This document shows positions 39,628-48,678 of a stretch of 64,000 nt of DNA, piece by piece. The translations under genes were made by a program, and so were the position numbers. Under the pieces are notes generated by a model. It saw nothing but the letters and a program-made list of their open reading frames with translations, made no database searches and was not told the DNA's origin. Numbering within the stretch: position 1 is the stretch's first letter; each line of letters begins with the position of its first letter. This DNA comes from Actinomycetota bacterium (GTDB taxonomy: Bacteria; Actinomycetota; Acidimicrobiia; Acidimicrobiales; Acidimicrobilacustridaceae): positions 1-64,000 of the forward strand of contig JAPLAE010000061.1 of assembly GCA_026393455.1 (NCBI GenBank). Reading direction: 5' to 3'.

Positions 39628-40605
39628 ATGACTCCGACTGATAAATCAGCAGAAAAGTTTGAACGACAGATGAATCTGCTCGCTGCTCTCAGCGATACGA
39701 CTCAGGGCATCCGAGCCGCCGATATCCAACAGCGAGTTCCTGGGTATAACCCGGATCACGATTCCTTCCGCAGAACTTTCGAGCGAGACAAGAAGGACTT
39801 ACTCAGTCTCGGCGTACCGATTGAAGTGGTTGTTGGCGCGACCGCAGACCTCACGGCGTATCGCGTCGATAAGTCGAAATACGAACTTCCCGATCCCGGT
39901 CTGGAAAGCGATGAGCTCGCAGCGTTGCATCTCGCTCTCGAGACAGTTGCTGTTGGTTCCTCGCAATCGGATATGGCGAGAGCAATGTGGCGGCTAGGCG
40001 GAGTAGTCGATGCCGCAACGAGTGATTCTCTCGGCGTACCAATCGGCGAGCTGACCGAGATACCCAGCGACCCTGCACTTGTTCCACTCTTTCGAGCGGT
40101 AACAGAAGGGCGGACCGCCACCTTTTTGTACGAGACCAGCGCCGGGGTTTCGGAACGGAGTGTGGAACCTTGGCACCTCGATTTTAAGCGAGGTCGATGG
40201 ACCCTTTCGGCATTCGATAGTGCCCGCGAGGACCAACGGAACTTCCGTCTCGACCGGATACGAGGAGATGTCGCGGTTGGTGACGTTGCCAGTCAGGCCC
40301 ATCCGTCGCCGTCGACATTGGTCGAACAATCTGATCCTTGGGAGTTCGGGGATAATGAACCAGTCTTGGTGAGCGTGAGGTTCGACTCTGAGGTTGCACT
40401 CTTCGCTGGGGAATCGTTGAGTTCATGCACGTCGACTCCAGATGGCGACGGATCCGTTGTTTTCGAAGTGCCTGTCACAAATTGGCCAGCGTTCCGCTCT
40501 TTTGTGCTCAGTTTCCTTGATCATGCCGAAGTCCTGGAACCGCCTGAGTGTCGAGCGGCGATGAGCGACTGGCTTCTGGCAATCGCGGGTGATCCCAATG
40601 GCTGA
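39628..40605 (+). CDS. pafB: WYL/HTH regulator PafB
   Basis: N-terminal HTH, WYL-like domain (EPWHLDFKRGRWTLSAFDSAREDQRNFRLDRI), directly downstream of pafA. Confidence 0.9.
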   Translation: MTPTDKSAEKFERQMNLLAALSDTTQGIRAADIQQRVPGYNPDHDSFRRTFERDKKDLLSLGVPIEVVVGATADLTAYRVDKSKYELPDPGLESDELAALHLALETVAVGSSQSDMARAMWRLGGVVDAATSDSLGVPIGELTEIPSDPALVPLFRAVTEGRTATFLYETSAGVSERSVEPWHLDFKRGRWTLSAFDSAREDQRNFRLDRIRGDVAVGDVASQAHPSPSTLVEQSDPWEFGDNEPVLVSVRFDSEVALFAGESLSSCTSTPDGDGSVVFEVPVTNWPAFRSFVLSFLDHAEVLEPPECRAAMSDWLLAIAGDPNG

Positions 40606-41548
40606 CCTCACTGCAGCAGAGAGGCTTGACCGAACCTTGGCGATTGTCCCATGGGTAGCGAATCAACCGAATGGAACAGCAACGTTCGACGAAATCGTGG
40701 ACCGATTCAACATTGGTGCCGACGACCTGCGTGATTGCCTTGTCATCACATCGATGGTGGGTGTGCACCCGTACACGCCCGACGTACTTATCAATGCGAT
40801 TATTGACGCCGATACCGTCACGATCGAACTTCCAGATTATTTCCGTCGACCATTGCGCTTGACTTCTGAACAGACATTCGCGCTACTCACATCAGCGAAG
40901 GCCCTGCTCTCAGTCCCCGGCGCCGACGAACACAGCGCCCTTGCTCGTGGGCTAGCGAAAGTTTTGCATGCCCTAGGAGAGGCTTCTGAGACTGCGGTCG
41001 AGATCGAAATCGATACAGCGTCAGACGCAATCACCGAGCAACTGCGCTTCGCAGTCGATTCCAAATGTTCCGTGATGATCACCTATTACAGCTACGGGCG
41101 TGACAACACCGGATCAAGAATTGTAGATCCGTGGTCGATTCATTCCGAAGGCGGACTCTGGTACCTGCAGGGTTGGTGCCATCAGAGTAACGCTGAGCGA
41201 ATTTTCCGAATCGATCGGATACGCGAAGTAACTCACACCGACCAAGCATTCGTTGTTCCTGATCCCATTCCAGAGTTCCGACTCTTCGACAGTGCGGACG
41301 CACAAGGGCGAGTGACGCTCCGGCTAAACGCCGCGACAAAGTGGGTTCTCGAGTACTACCCGACCGAATCGGTCACTCCAGAAGCAAACGGCGCGTTCTC
41401 TGTTGAACTCGCCATCGGTTCTGTCGCCTGGCTTGAGCGACTGCTTCTCCGTCTCGGCCCCGACGTCGCCATGCTCGACGCATCAGAGGGTCTCGAATCG
41501 GTCGGTGCTCTAGCAGCCCGGAGGTTGCTCGCCATCTACAGTGACTAG
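40589..41548 (+). CDS. pafC: WYL/HTH regulator PafC
   Basis: DPWSIHSEGGLWYLQGWCHQSNAERIFRIDRI WYL domain; overlaps pafB. Confidence 0.9.
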   Translation: MIPMADLTAAERLDRTLAIVPWVANQPNGTATFDEIVDRFNIGADDLRDCLVITSMVGVHPYTPDVLINAIIDADTVTIELPDYFRRPLRLTSEQTFALLTSAKALLSVPGADEHSALARGLAKVLHALGEASETAVEIEIDTASDAITEQLRFAVDSKCSVMITYYSYGRDNTGSRIVDPWSIHSEGGLWYLQGWCHQSNAERIFRIDRIREVTHTDQAFVVPDPIPEFRLFDSADAQGRVTLRLNAATKWVLEYYPTESVTPEANGAFSVELAIGSVAWLERLLLRLGPDVAMLDASEGLESVGALAARRLLAIYSD

Positions 41549-41602
41549 TCTGACGGCTCGGCCAGAACGAACAGGCCCCGTTTCCGATCCGAAAGCCGCC
41601 TT

Positions 41603-42232
41603 GTGACAAGCCCTGCAGCCAATCCCGTGGCTTCGCCTCGTATCTCTCGTTCCCGCCGACGAATTCTTGAGAAGTGGTTCGGTTCTCGAGGCGCTGGCAT
41701 CATCGAGTGGTTGATCGTAATTGTCGGAGCTGTTCTGCTCGCGCTTGTTGTGAAGCTCTTTCTGCTGCAGGCGTTCTACATTCCGTCACTTTCGATGTAC
41801 CCGACACTGCATGTCGGTGATCGTGTTCTGGTGAACAAACTCAGCTATCACCTTCACGACGTCAACCGTGGAGACGTCATCGTTTTCGAACGACCAGCGT
41901 CAGAAACCTCAAGCACAATCCCGGACCTGATCAAACGAGTCGTCGCTCTTTCTGGGGAATCTGTTGTGATCAAGGACGGTGCAGTCTTTATCGATGGAAC
42001 CCGACTCGATGAGCGCTACCTCCCGGATGGCACTGTGACCAGCACAGCCAATGCTCCGAACAAGTGCACAGAACAGGCCCCCTGCGTCATCCCCAATGGA
42101 CAAGTTTGGGTGATGGGGGATAATCGCGGCGACTCTAAAGACAGTCGCTACTTCGGCTCCATCGAAAAATCTTCGATTGTTGGACGAGCGTTCATAACAG
42201 TGTGGCCGCTGAGCCGCTTCGGACTGCTCTAG
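41603..42232 (+). CDS. lepB: Signal peptidase I
   Basis: FYIPSLSMYPTLHVGDRVLVNKLSY (catalytic Ser), VIVFERP, LIKRVVALSGESVVI, VMGDNRGDSKDSRYFG. Confidence 0.95.
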   Translation: MTSPAANPVASPRISRSRRRILEKWFGSRGAGIIEWLIVIVGAVLLALVVKLFLLQAFYIPSLSMYPTLHVGDRVLVNKLSYHLHDVNRGDVIVFERPASETSSTIPDLIKRVVALSGESVVIKDGAVFIDGTRLDERYLPDGTVTSTANAPNKCTEQAPCVIPNGQVWVMGDNRGDSKDSRYFGSIEKSSIVGRAFITVWPLSRFGLL

Positions 42233-42275
42233 AACACTGACAACAATCGCGTTTTACTCACCACATGCATTTTTC

Positions 42276-43001
42276 TCAGGAAGATTTATTGGCGAGCGCG
42301 TTCATCATGACGTCAACGTGATCGCTATAGACCCCGTCTATCCCAGCATCGATGAGTGCATCGAGAATCCGTTGGAATTGCGCATCCCACCCAAAGGCGA
42401 GGAGTTCGAAGCGGTGCACCATCGCTATGAGACCACCAGTCCAATCCGAGTGGTGGAGGTTCAACACATCCACCCCCATCTCCGCGCTGCGGGCGATATG
42501 GAGTTCAGGACTGCCTTCAAACTGAGCGGCTCGTGTTGACTCAACGAGATTGACGTCCGGCGAAAGAGTCCTCCAACCGCAAAGAAGATCGCGCGATGGA
42601 TGACAAAGCCAAAGTTGTGATTCAGCGCTTACATCTCGAGCGCAAGCGATCACCTCTGCAGCAGCTACGGGATCTTTGATATCGAGTGAAAACTCAACCG
42701 TGGCGCCCACCAGTTCGTAGAAACTGCGGAGCGTCGGAATGTGCGCAGGAAGTTCCGAAGAGTGAACCTCAGCGATTGGCCGCCGCCTGGGTCGTCTCCC
42801 GACGACACCGTCGTGGTCAAGAACAGCAACCCCATCGGATGTCATCCAGACGTCGCTCTCGATCCCTGTTGCCCCCAGGCGCACAGCGAGCTCGAACGCC
42901 TCCATCGTGTTCTCAGGCGCATTGGCCCTCGCTCCACGATGGGCGAAGCCGATGGGTGGCCGAAGCGATGGAAGACGAGTCACTGCTACAGACTGCCTCA
43001 T
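42276..43001 (-). CDS. Glycerophosphodiester phosphodiesterase (second copy)
   Basis: GFAHRGARANAPENTMEAFELAVRLGATGIESDVWMTSDGVAVLDHD. Confidence 0.9.
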   Translation of the reverse strand: MRQSVAVTRLPSLRPPIGFAHRGARANAPENTMEAFELAVRLGATGIESDVWMTSDGVAVLDHDGVVGRRPRRRPIAEVHSSELPAHIPTLRSFYELVGATVEFSLDIKDPVAAAEVIACARDVSAESQLWLCHPSRDLLCGWRTLSPDVNLVESTRAAQFEGSPELHIARSAEMGVDVLNLHHSDWTGGLIAMVHRFELLAFGWDAQFQRILDALIDAGIDGVYSDHVDVMMNALANKSS

Positions 43002-43069
43002 CGGAAGCTAGTGACGGCAACACGAGCGTTGCGGTCTCATGGTCGAAGTGCAGGGGTACGATGCGGTCC

Positions 43070-43405
43070 ATGTTTAATGTCGGCGGCGGTGAGGTCATTG
43101 TGATTCTCCTGCTGGCGTTGTTGCTGCTCGGACCTGAGAAGTTGCCGGACACGGCTCGAAAAGTGGGGAAGTTCCTCGCTGAAGTCCGACGGGTGACCTC
43201 AGGGTTCGAAGAAGAAGTTCGTTCCGCAATGGATATCGGCGAAGCCCGAACCGTGGATTCCGCCCTCGACCGCACGACCGACGGACCTCGCCTGGTCGCC
43301 CCCGTCGATCCCATTTCGGCAATGGACCCTTCGGCTGCGCCAACCCCGTTCATCGGAGACTTGTCCTCTGCTGACCCTGCTGACAACGGATCCGGGACAC
43401 ACTGA
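43070..43405 (+). CDS. Sec-independent protein translocase TatA/TatB
   Basis: MFNVGGGEVIVILLLALLLLGPEKLPDTARKVGKFLAEVRRVTSGFEEEVR; TACGAT-N7-ATG. Confidence 0.9.
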   Translation: MFNVGGGEVIVILLLALLLLGPEKLPDTARKVGKFLAEVRRVTSGFEEEVRSAMDIGEARTVDSALDRTTDGPRLVAPVDPISAMDPSAAPTPFIGDLSSADPADNGSGTH

Positions 43406-43413
43406 GACCAGCG

Positions 43414-44202
43414 ATGACGACAGAAACGAAACCTCCGTCTTCGGGTCATATGACGTTGTGGGAACACCTTGCAGAGTTACGGACCCGACTCTTCCGAATA
43501 GCGATTGCCGTCGCAGTTGGTGCGCTTCTCGGCTGGTTCCTCTATCCCTACGTATTGGCGATCCTCAAACACCCCTTCAACGAGGTGCAGCCGGGCCAGC
43601 CATTCATCGCGACTGAACCACTGCAAGCCTTCGGATTGCGACTCAAGATGTCTGGCTATATCGGTATTGCCGTCGCAATGCCGATCATCGTTTGGCAGAT
43701 ATGGCGATTCGTAACGCCTGGTCTCTATCCGCACGAGAAAAAGTACGCGGTTCCATTCACCTTGAGCGCTGTAATTCTCTTTCTAGGCGGAGCGACGTTG
43801 GCTTTCTACGTCCTCAATCCAACGCTTCAGTTCCTAACCACTATCGGCGGTTCACAAATCGAGCCCTTTTATACCGCCGACAGTTATGTGACATTGATCG
43901 TCTGGATGATGCTGGCGTTCGGCGTTGGCTTCGAGTTCCCGGTTTTGCTCGTTGCTTTGCAAATGATCGGTGTCATCTCGCCGAAGCAATTGCTTCGATG
44001 GTGGCGTCAAGCCATTGTCGTGATTGCAGTAATCGCCGCAGTAATCACCCCCAGTGGCGACCCAATCTCGATGATCGCGCTCGCGCTCCCGATGCTCGTT
44101 CTTTATGCTCTTTCGGTAGCCGTCGGAGCGATCATCCTTGCCCTGAGGCATCGAGCGAAACGGAAGGCTGCCTCGGACACCGTTGACGCCGCCGCCGATT
44201 GA
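43414..44202 (+). CDS. tatC: Sec-independent protein translocase TatC
   Basis: MTLWEHLAELRTRLFRIAIAV; FVTPGLYPHEKKYAVPF; GVGFEFPVLL; VITPSGDPISMIALALPMLVLY. Confidence 0.96.
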   Translation: MTTETKPPSSGHMTLWEHLAELRTRLFRIAIAVAVGALLGWFLYPYVLAILKHPFNEVQPGQPFIATEPLQAFGLRLKMSGYIGIAVAMPIIVWQIWRFVTPGLYPHEKKYAVPFTLSAVILFLGGATLAFYVLNPTLQFLTTIGGSQIEPFYTADSYVTLIVWMMLAFGVGFEFPVLLVALQMIGVISPKQLLRWWRQAIVVIAVIAAVITPSGDPISMIALALPMLVLYALSVAVGAIILALRHRAKRKAASDTVDAAAD

Positions 44203-46798
44203 CGTGACCCAATCATTCGAACTTGATCGATTCCAGTTAGAGGCAATCGCCGCCATCGACCGTGGCGTCTCAGTTCTTGTGTCGGCTCCGACTGGCTCCG
44301 GAAAGACGAAGATTGCGGAGCATGCGGTTGCCCTCGCATTGCGTTCAGGAACCCGAGCGTTCTACACAACACCGATCAAAGCACTCTCGAATCAGAAGTT
44401 TCACGATTTAACCGAGGAACATGGCGAGGCTTCGGTTGGTCTTCTCACTGGCGATACAGCAATCAATGGGGACGCTCCAATTGTCGTCATGACGACTGAA
44501 GTCCTTCGCAATATGATCTACGCCCGTTCGCCAGGTCTCGACGCCCTTGCGTGGGTGGTCCTCGATGAAGTTCATTACCTACAGGACACATACCGAGGAT
44601 CAGTTTGGGAAGAGGTGATTATTCATCTCCCGAAACATGTTCGACTTGTCTGTCTCTCAGCAACAGTCTCGAATGCCGATGAGCTTGGCCAATGGATTAG
44701 TGCAGTTCGAGGCCCCACCGAAGTGGTTGTCGAATCGAAACGCCCGGTCACTCTCGATAATTGGTATCTCGTAGCGGACCGCCAAGGCGATGGGCTTGTC
44801 TTGCTGCCAGCTCTCGATGACGGCAAGGCCAACGAGCGAGGCCATCGTTACGACTTAGATATTCGTGATCGATCGAGCGGTGGACGTCGACGCTATGCAA
44901 CACCGGGTCGAGTTGAGCTAGTGGAGTTGCTTGCAGAACGCTCGATGCTGCCGGCAATTTTCTTCATCTTCAGCCGAAACGGCTGCGACGACGCTGTTCA
45001 GTCCTGCACACGCGCTGGGCTTTCCTTTACCGATTCCAGCGAGCGAGAACGGATTCGTCACATCGCCGAGTCTCATGTTCGCGATCTGAGCGACGATGAC
45101 TTACGGGTGCTCGACTACGGGCGCTGGCTGGACTCGCTCGAACGCGGAATAGCTAGCCATCACGCCGGACTGGTCCCTCCTTTCAAAGAAGCTGTGGAGC
45201 AATGTTTCGTTGAGGGGCTGGTTCGTATTGTTTTTGCGACCGAAACCTTGGCACTAGGTATCAACATGCCGGCGCGAACGGTTGTTATCGACAAGCTCAC
45301 GAAATTCACCGGCGATGGCCATGAGTTCTTAACTCCAGCGCAGTACACCCAACTCACTGGACGGGCAGGCAGGAGGGGGATTGACGATCATGGCAACGCC
45401 GTTGTGCTTTGGTCTCCGTTTGTCACGTTTGATGATGTAGCGACGTTGGCCGCGAGTCGAAGTTTCCGGCTCACAAGTTCCTTCCGCCCGACATACAACA
45501 TGGCGGCAAATTTAGTCCGGAGGTACGACGCTGCGGAAGCACATCGCCTCCTCGGAAGTAGTTTCGCTCAATACCAAGCTGATGCCGATGTGGCGCGAGA
45601 GGAACTCCGAATAGCCACCCAGTTTGAAAAACTCGAGCGTCTCACCGAAGAAGCAACTTGCGACAGGGGAGACGTGGTTGCCTACAAGGCGCTTCTCGAT
45701 CGTGAACGCGGTGTGAAGCGGTCTGGAAGTGGCGGCTCCGCTGTTGAACGCGCGCTTTCAGAAATGAAGCCCGGTGACATTCTCTGGCTAGAGGGAAGCG
45801 GGGGACACGATCGCGTCGCAGTACTTTCTGTCTCTCACCGTAAAGGTGGCTCAGTTCGAGTCAAGGTGTTGAACTCTCGGCGCAATGTCCTGCAACTCGG
45901 GGCGAAGGATTTCGACGAAGCTCCGACCGTGGTCGGACATATCGATCTCCCAATTCCGTTCACTCCGATGAAGCCCAAGTTCCAGAAAGCGGTTTCGATT
46001 GAACTCGATCGCGTTGCCGGTCGGGTCCGATCACTTGCACCCGATCCCAATGAGAATGTTGATCGAGATCAGTGCGCCGAGCACCCAGTTCACGATTGCC
46101 CTCAGCGCGACCAACATCTGCGATCCCTGCGCGATGTTGAGCGCGTGAGAAAGGACATCGCTGGTCTCGAAAAACGAATCAGGTCCCGAACGGGTTCTCT
46201 CGTGGAACAATTCGATCGGATCCTGCAGATGCTCGAAAATTGGGGACACCTCGATGGATGGCGACTGACCGATCGTGGGGAACGATTAGTGCGGATCTAT
46301 CACGAGTCGGATCTCGCTATCGCCGAAGCGATCGAAGAGAACCTTTTCGATGATCTGACGGCTCCGGAACTGGCGGGTCTCGTGAGTTCTTTCATCTACG
46401 AATCTCGGGCGTCGAGTCCCGATCTTGGTACGTGGTTCACGCGTCGTTTACTTGCGGAACGCGCCGATCAGATTTCTGACCTTGCTTCGTCGATTTCACA
46501 AGATGAAATCCGTCTAGGACTTCCGGGAACTCGAACGACGGATCCAGCCTTCTTCGCACTGGCCCATGCGTGGGCTTCTGGCGATGAGCTCGATCACATG
46601 TTGGGTGACGATGAGATGCCCGGCGGAGACTTCGTTCGAACGATTAAACAACTCGTCGATCTCCTTCGTCAGATTTCAGAAACCGAAGCGACGTGTGCGC
46701 CAACTGCTTCCGAAGCTTCGGATTTGCTTCATCGTGGCATCGTCGCTGTTTCCGGTCGCGGTCGCGTTGCCGAAGAGCAGGATGACGGTTCGCCATGA
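44183..46798 (+). CDS. DEAD/DEAH-box helicase, HelY/Mtr4-like (Ski2 family)
   Basis: SAPTGSGKTKIAEHAVALAL, LDEVHYLQD, CLSATVSNADEL, FATETLALGINMPARTVVID, QLTGRAGRRGIDDHG. Confidence 0.94.
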   Translation: MTPPPIDVTQSFELDRFQLEAIAAIDRGVSVLVSAPTGSGKTKIAEHAVALALRSGTRAFYTTPIKALSNQKFHDLTEEHGEASVGLLTGDTAINGDAPIVVMTTEVLRNMIYARSPGLDALAWVVLDEVHYLQDTYRGSVWEEVIIHLPKHVRLVCLSATVSNADELGQWISAVRGPTEVVVESKRPVTLDNWYLVADRQGDGLVLLPALDDGKANERGHRYDLDIRDRSSGGRRRYATPGRVELVELLAERSMLPAIFFIFSRNGCDDAVQSCTRAGLSFTDSSERERIRHIAESHVRDLSDDDLRVLDYGRWLDSLERGIASHHAGLVPPFKEAVEQCFVEGLVRIVFATETLALGINMPARTVVIDKLTKFTGDGHEFLTPAQYTQLTGRAGRRGIDDHGNAVVLWSPFVTFDDVATLAASRSFRLTSSFRPTYNMAANLVRRYDAAEAHRLLGSSFAQYQADADVAREELRIATQFEKLERLTEEATCDRGDVVAYKALLDRERGVKRSGSGGSAVERALSEMKPGDILWLEGSGGHDRVAVLSVSHRKGGSVRVKVLNSRRNVLQLGAKDFDEAPTVVGHIDLPIPFTPMKPKFQKAVSIELDRVAGRVRSLAPDPNENVDRDQCAEHPVHDCPQRDQHLRSLRDVERVRKDIAGLEKRIRSRTGSLVEQFDRILQMLENWGHLDGWRLTDRGERLVRIYHESDLAIAEAIEENLFDDLTAPELAGLVSSFIYESRASSPDLGTWFTRRLLAERADQISDLASSISQDEIRLGLPGTRTTDPAFFALAHAWASGDELDHMLGDDEMPGGDFVRTIKQLVDLLRQISETEATCAPTASEASDLLHRGIVAVSGRGRVAEEQDDGSP

Positions 46799-47403
46799 CG
46801 ATAAAAAAAGAGAGCGAGTACGGCCGACTGGCTCCGTTGCCACCGGGTTCACCAATTGTGTCGTCTGACGCGGAGCTCCGAAGTGTTGTTTGTGCTGCAA
46901 GATCCGAGCATCGTTCGCCCGTCTCGGTTGGACTCCTTGGGGGTGACTTGTGCCGAACCCTCGGCGGGTCCGGCGATGCCACTCGACTGCAGACCTCCGA
47001 GGCACTCACTGTTCCCGTCGATCTACCCATCGCGGTTATCGACGGAACGGAGTATCCGTTTGTCGCCCATCTGTTGATCGGACGCCCGTTCGCAAAAAAC
47101 TTCGTTGTAGCGATGAACGCTCAATGGCTAGGAACGCTCGATCTAGGCCCTCGCTCTCATCCAGGCGATGGCCTCATTGATGTCACGTCAGGCACACTTC
47201 CGTGGACGCAACGGCGGCTGGCGCGCCGCCGGGCGCTCTCCGGCACTCATCTCCCTCATCCGGCATTGAAGCATCAACGCAGCTCCCACGAACTCTTCGT
47301 GTTCTCCTCACCTGTTTCCGTGCAGATCGATTCCTCTCTTCGACTCAAAGCCACGGAAATCTTGGTTCGAGTAGAACCAGACGCGTTCTTTGCCGTGGTG
47401 TGA
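46795..47403 (+). CDS. Truncated/degenerate diacylglycerol kinase-like protein
   Basis: VGLLGGDLCRTLGGSGD plus C-terminal VAMNAQWLGTLDLGPRSHPGDGLIDV DAGK-like segment; ATGA overlap with helicase. Confidence 0.55.
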   Translation: MTIKKESEYGRLAPLPPGSPIVSSDAELRSVVCAARSEHRSPVSVGLLGGDLCRTLGGSGDATRLQTSEALTVPVDLPIAVIDGTEYPFVAHLLIGRPFAKNFVVAMNAQWLGTLDLGPRSHPGDGLIDVTSGTLPWTQRRLARRRALSGTHLPHPALKHQRSSHELFVFSSPVSVQIDSSLRLKATEILVRVEPDAFFAVV

Positions 47404-47441
47404 CCATCCGGTCCGAGTCGTTCGCCATGTAGCGTTCTGAT

Positions 47442-48620
47442 ATGGACGTCAGCGACGCAAAGCGACAAGCCGTTGAGGTGATCGACAGTTACAGCGATCT
47501 GCTCCTCGAGATCTCTCACTCCATCCATTCACACCCCGAAGAGAACTATGCAGAACATCATGCCCATGATGTTCTGACCGCTGCGCTTGAAGCGAACGGT
47601 CTCCATGTTGAACGCGGAGCGTACGGCTTACCAACCGCCTTTGAAGCCTCGACCGGAACCTCCGGACCGGAGATCGCAGTTTTTTGCGAATACGACGCGC
47701 TCCCCGGAATTGGTCACGCTTGCGGACACAACATCATCGCCGCAGCTGGTCTCGGTGCCGCGCTCGGCGCGGGTTCGGTTGCAAAAGATCTTCACGGTCG
47801 ATTGCGAGTGTTTGGGTCTCCGGCCGAAGAGGGCGGGGGAGGCAAGGTCTTCATGCTCGAGCGTGGAGCCCTTGACGGAATCGATGCAGCGATGATGATC
47901 CACCCCGCCGATGCTGATCTGCGTTGGATGACGACAATCGCGGTTCAACAACTGATGGTGACCTGGCACGGCGAGGCTGCCCACGCCGCAGCCCAGCCAT
48001 GGAATGGCCGCAACGCGCTCGATGCTGCCGTCTTGGGATACATGAACGTGGCTGCTCTTCGCCAACACATCCGTCCTCAGGAACGGATCCATGGCGTGTT
48101 CACCAATGGCGGAGACAAGCCGAACATCGTCCCCGCCTCAGCAGCGATGCATTGGTTCGTCCGGGCCGCAGATGTCTCTTCGCTCGAGGTACTCAAGATG
48201 CGCGTCCTTTCAGCACTACAAGCAGGCGGCGACGCAGCCGGTTGCTCGACAGAGTTCTCTTGGCTTGAGCCTTCTTACGCTGAACTTGTTCGGAACGCAC
48301 CATTCGAGGAGCTCTACGCGTCGAATAGTGCGTCTCTCGGCCGGGTTGTTGCGGAGCCGAGTGGGGATTCGAATGTCGTGGGATCGACCGACATGGGAAA
48401 TGTCAGTCACGTGGTGCCATCCATTCACCCGATGATTGCGGTTGCTCCGCGAGGAGTTGGTATTCACACAGAGAAATTCACTGAGTTCGCGGCATCAGCC
48501 ACCGGCGACGCAGGAGTACTTGATGGGGCCAAGGCCATGGCGATGACAATCATTGACCTGTGGACCTCAGAAGAAATGCTGCGATCAGTTACCGACGCAT
48601 TCGCCGCTCGTCACATCTAG
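47442..48620 (+). CDS. M20-family amidohydrolase/peptidase
   Basis: SIHSHPEENYAEHHAHDVL, FCEYDALPGIGHACGHNIIAAAGLGAA, FGSPAEEGGGGKVFML. Confidence 0.93.
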   Translation: MDVSDAKRQAVEVIDSYSDLLLEISHSIHSHPEENYAEHHAHDVLTAALEANGLHVERGAYGLPTAFEASTGTSGPEIAVFCEYDALPGIGHACGHNIIAAAGLGAALGAGSVAKDLHGRLRVFGSPAEEGGGGKVFMLERGALDGIDAAMMIHPADADLRWMTTIAVQQLMVTWHGEAAHAAAQPWNGRNALDAAVLGYMNVAALRQHIRPQERIHGVFTNGGDKPNIVPASAAMHWFVRAADVSSLEVLKMRVLSALQAGGDAAGCSTEFSWLEPSYAELVRNAPFEELYASNSASLGRVVAEPSGDSNVVGSTDMGNVSHVVPSIHPMIAVAPRGVGIHTEKFTEFAASATGDAGVLDGAKAMAMTIIDLWTSEEMLRSVTDAFAARHI

Positions 48621-48678
48621 GTGCTCTTCTCAGCGGCATCCGCGTCCGGGTGCCCTCAACGCCGTACGGTTGCTCGCC

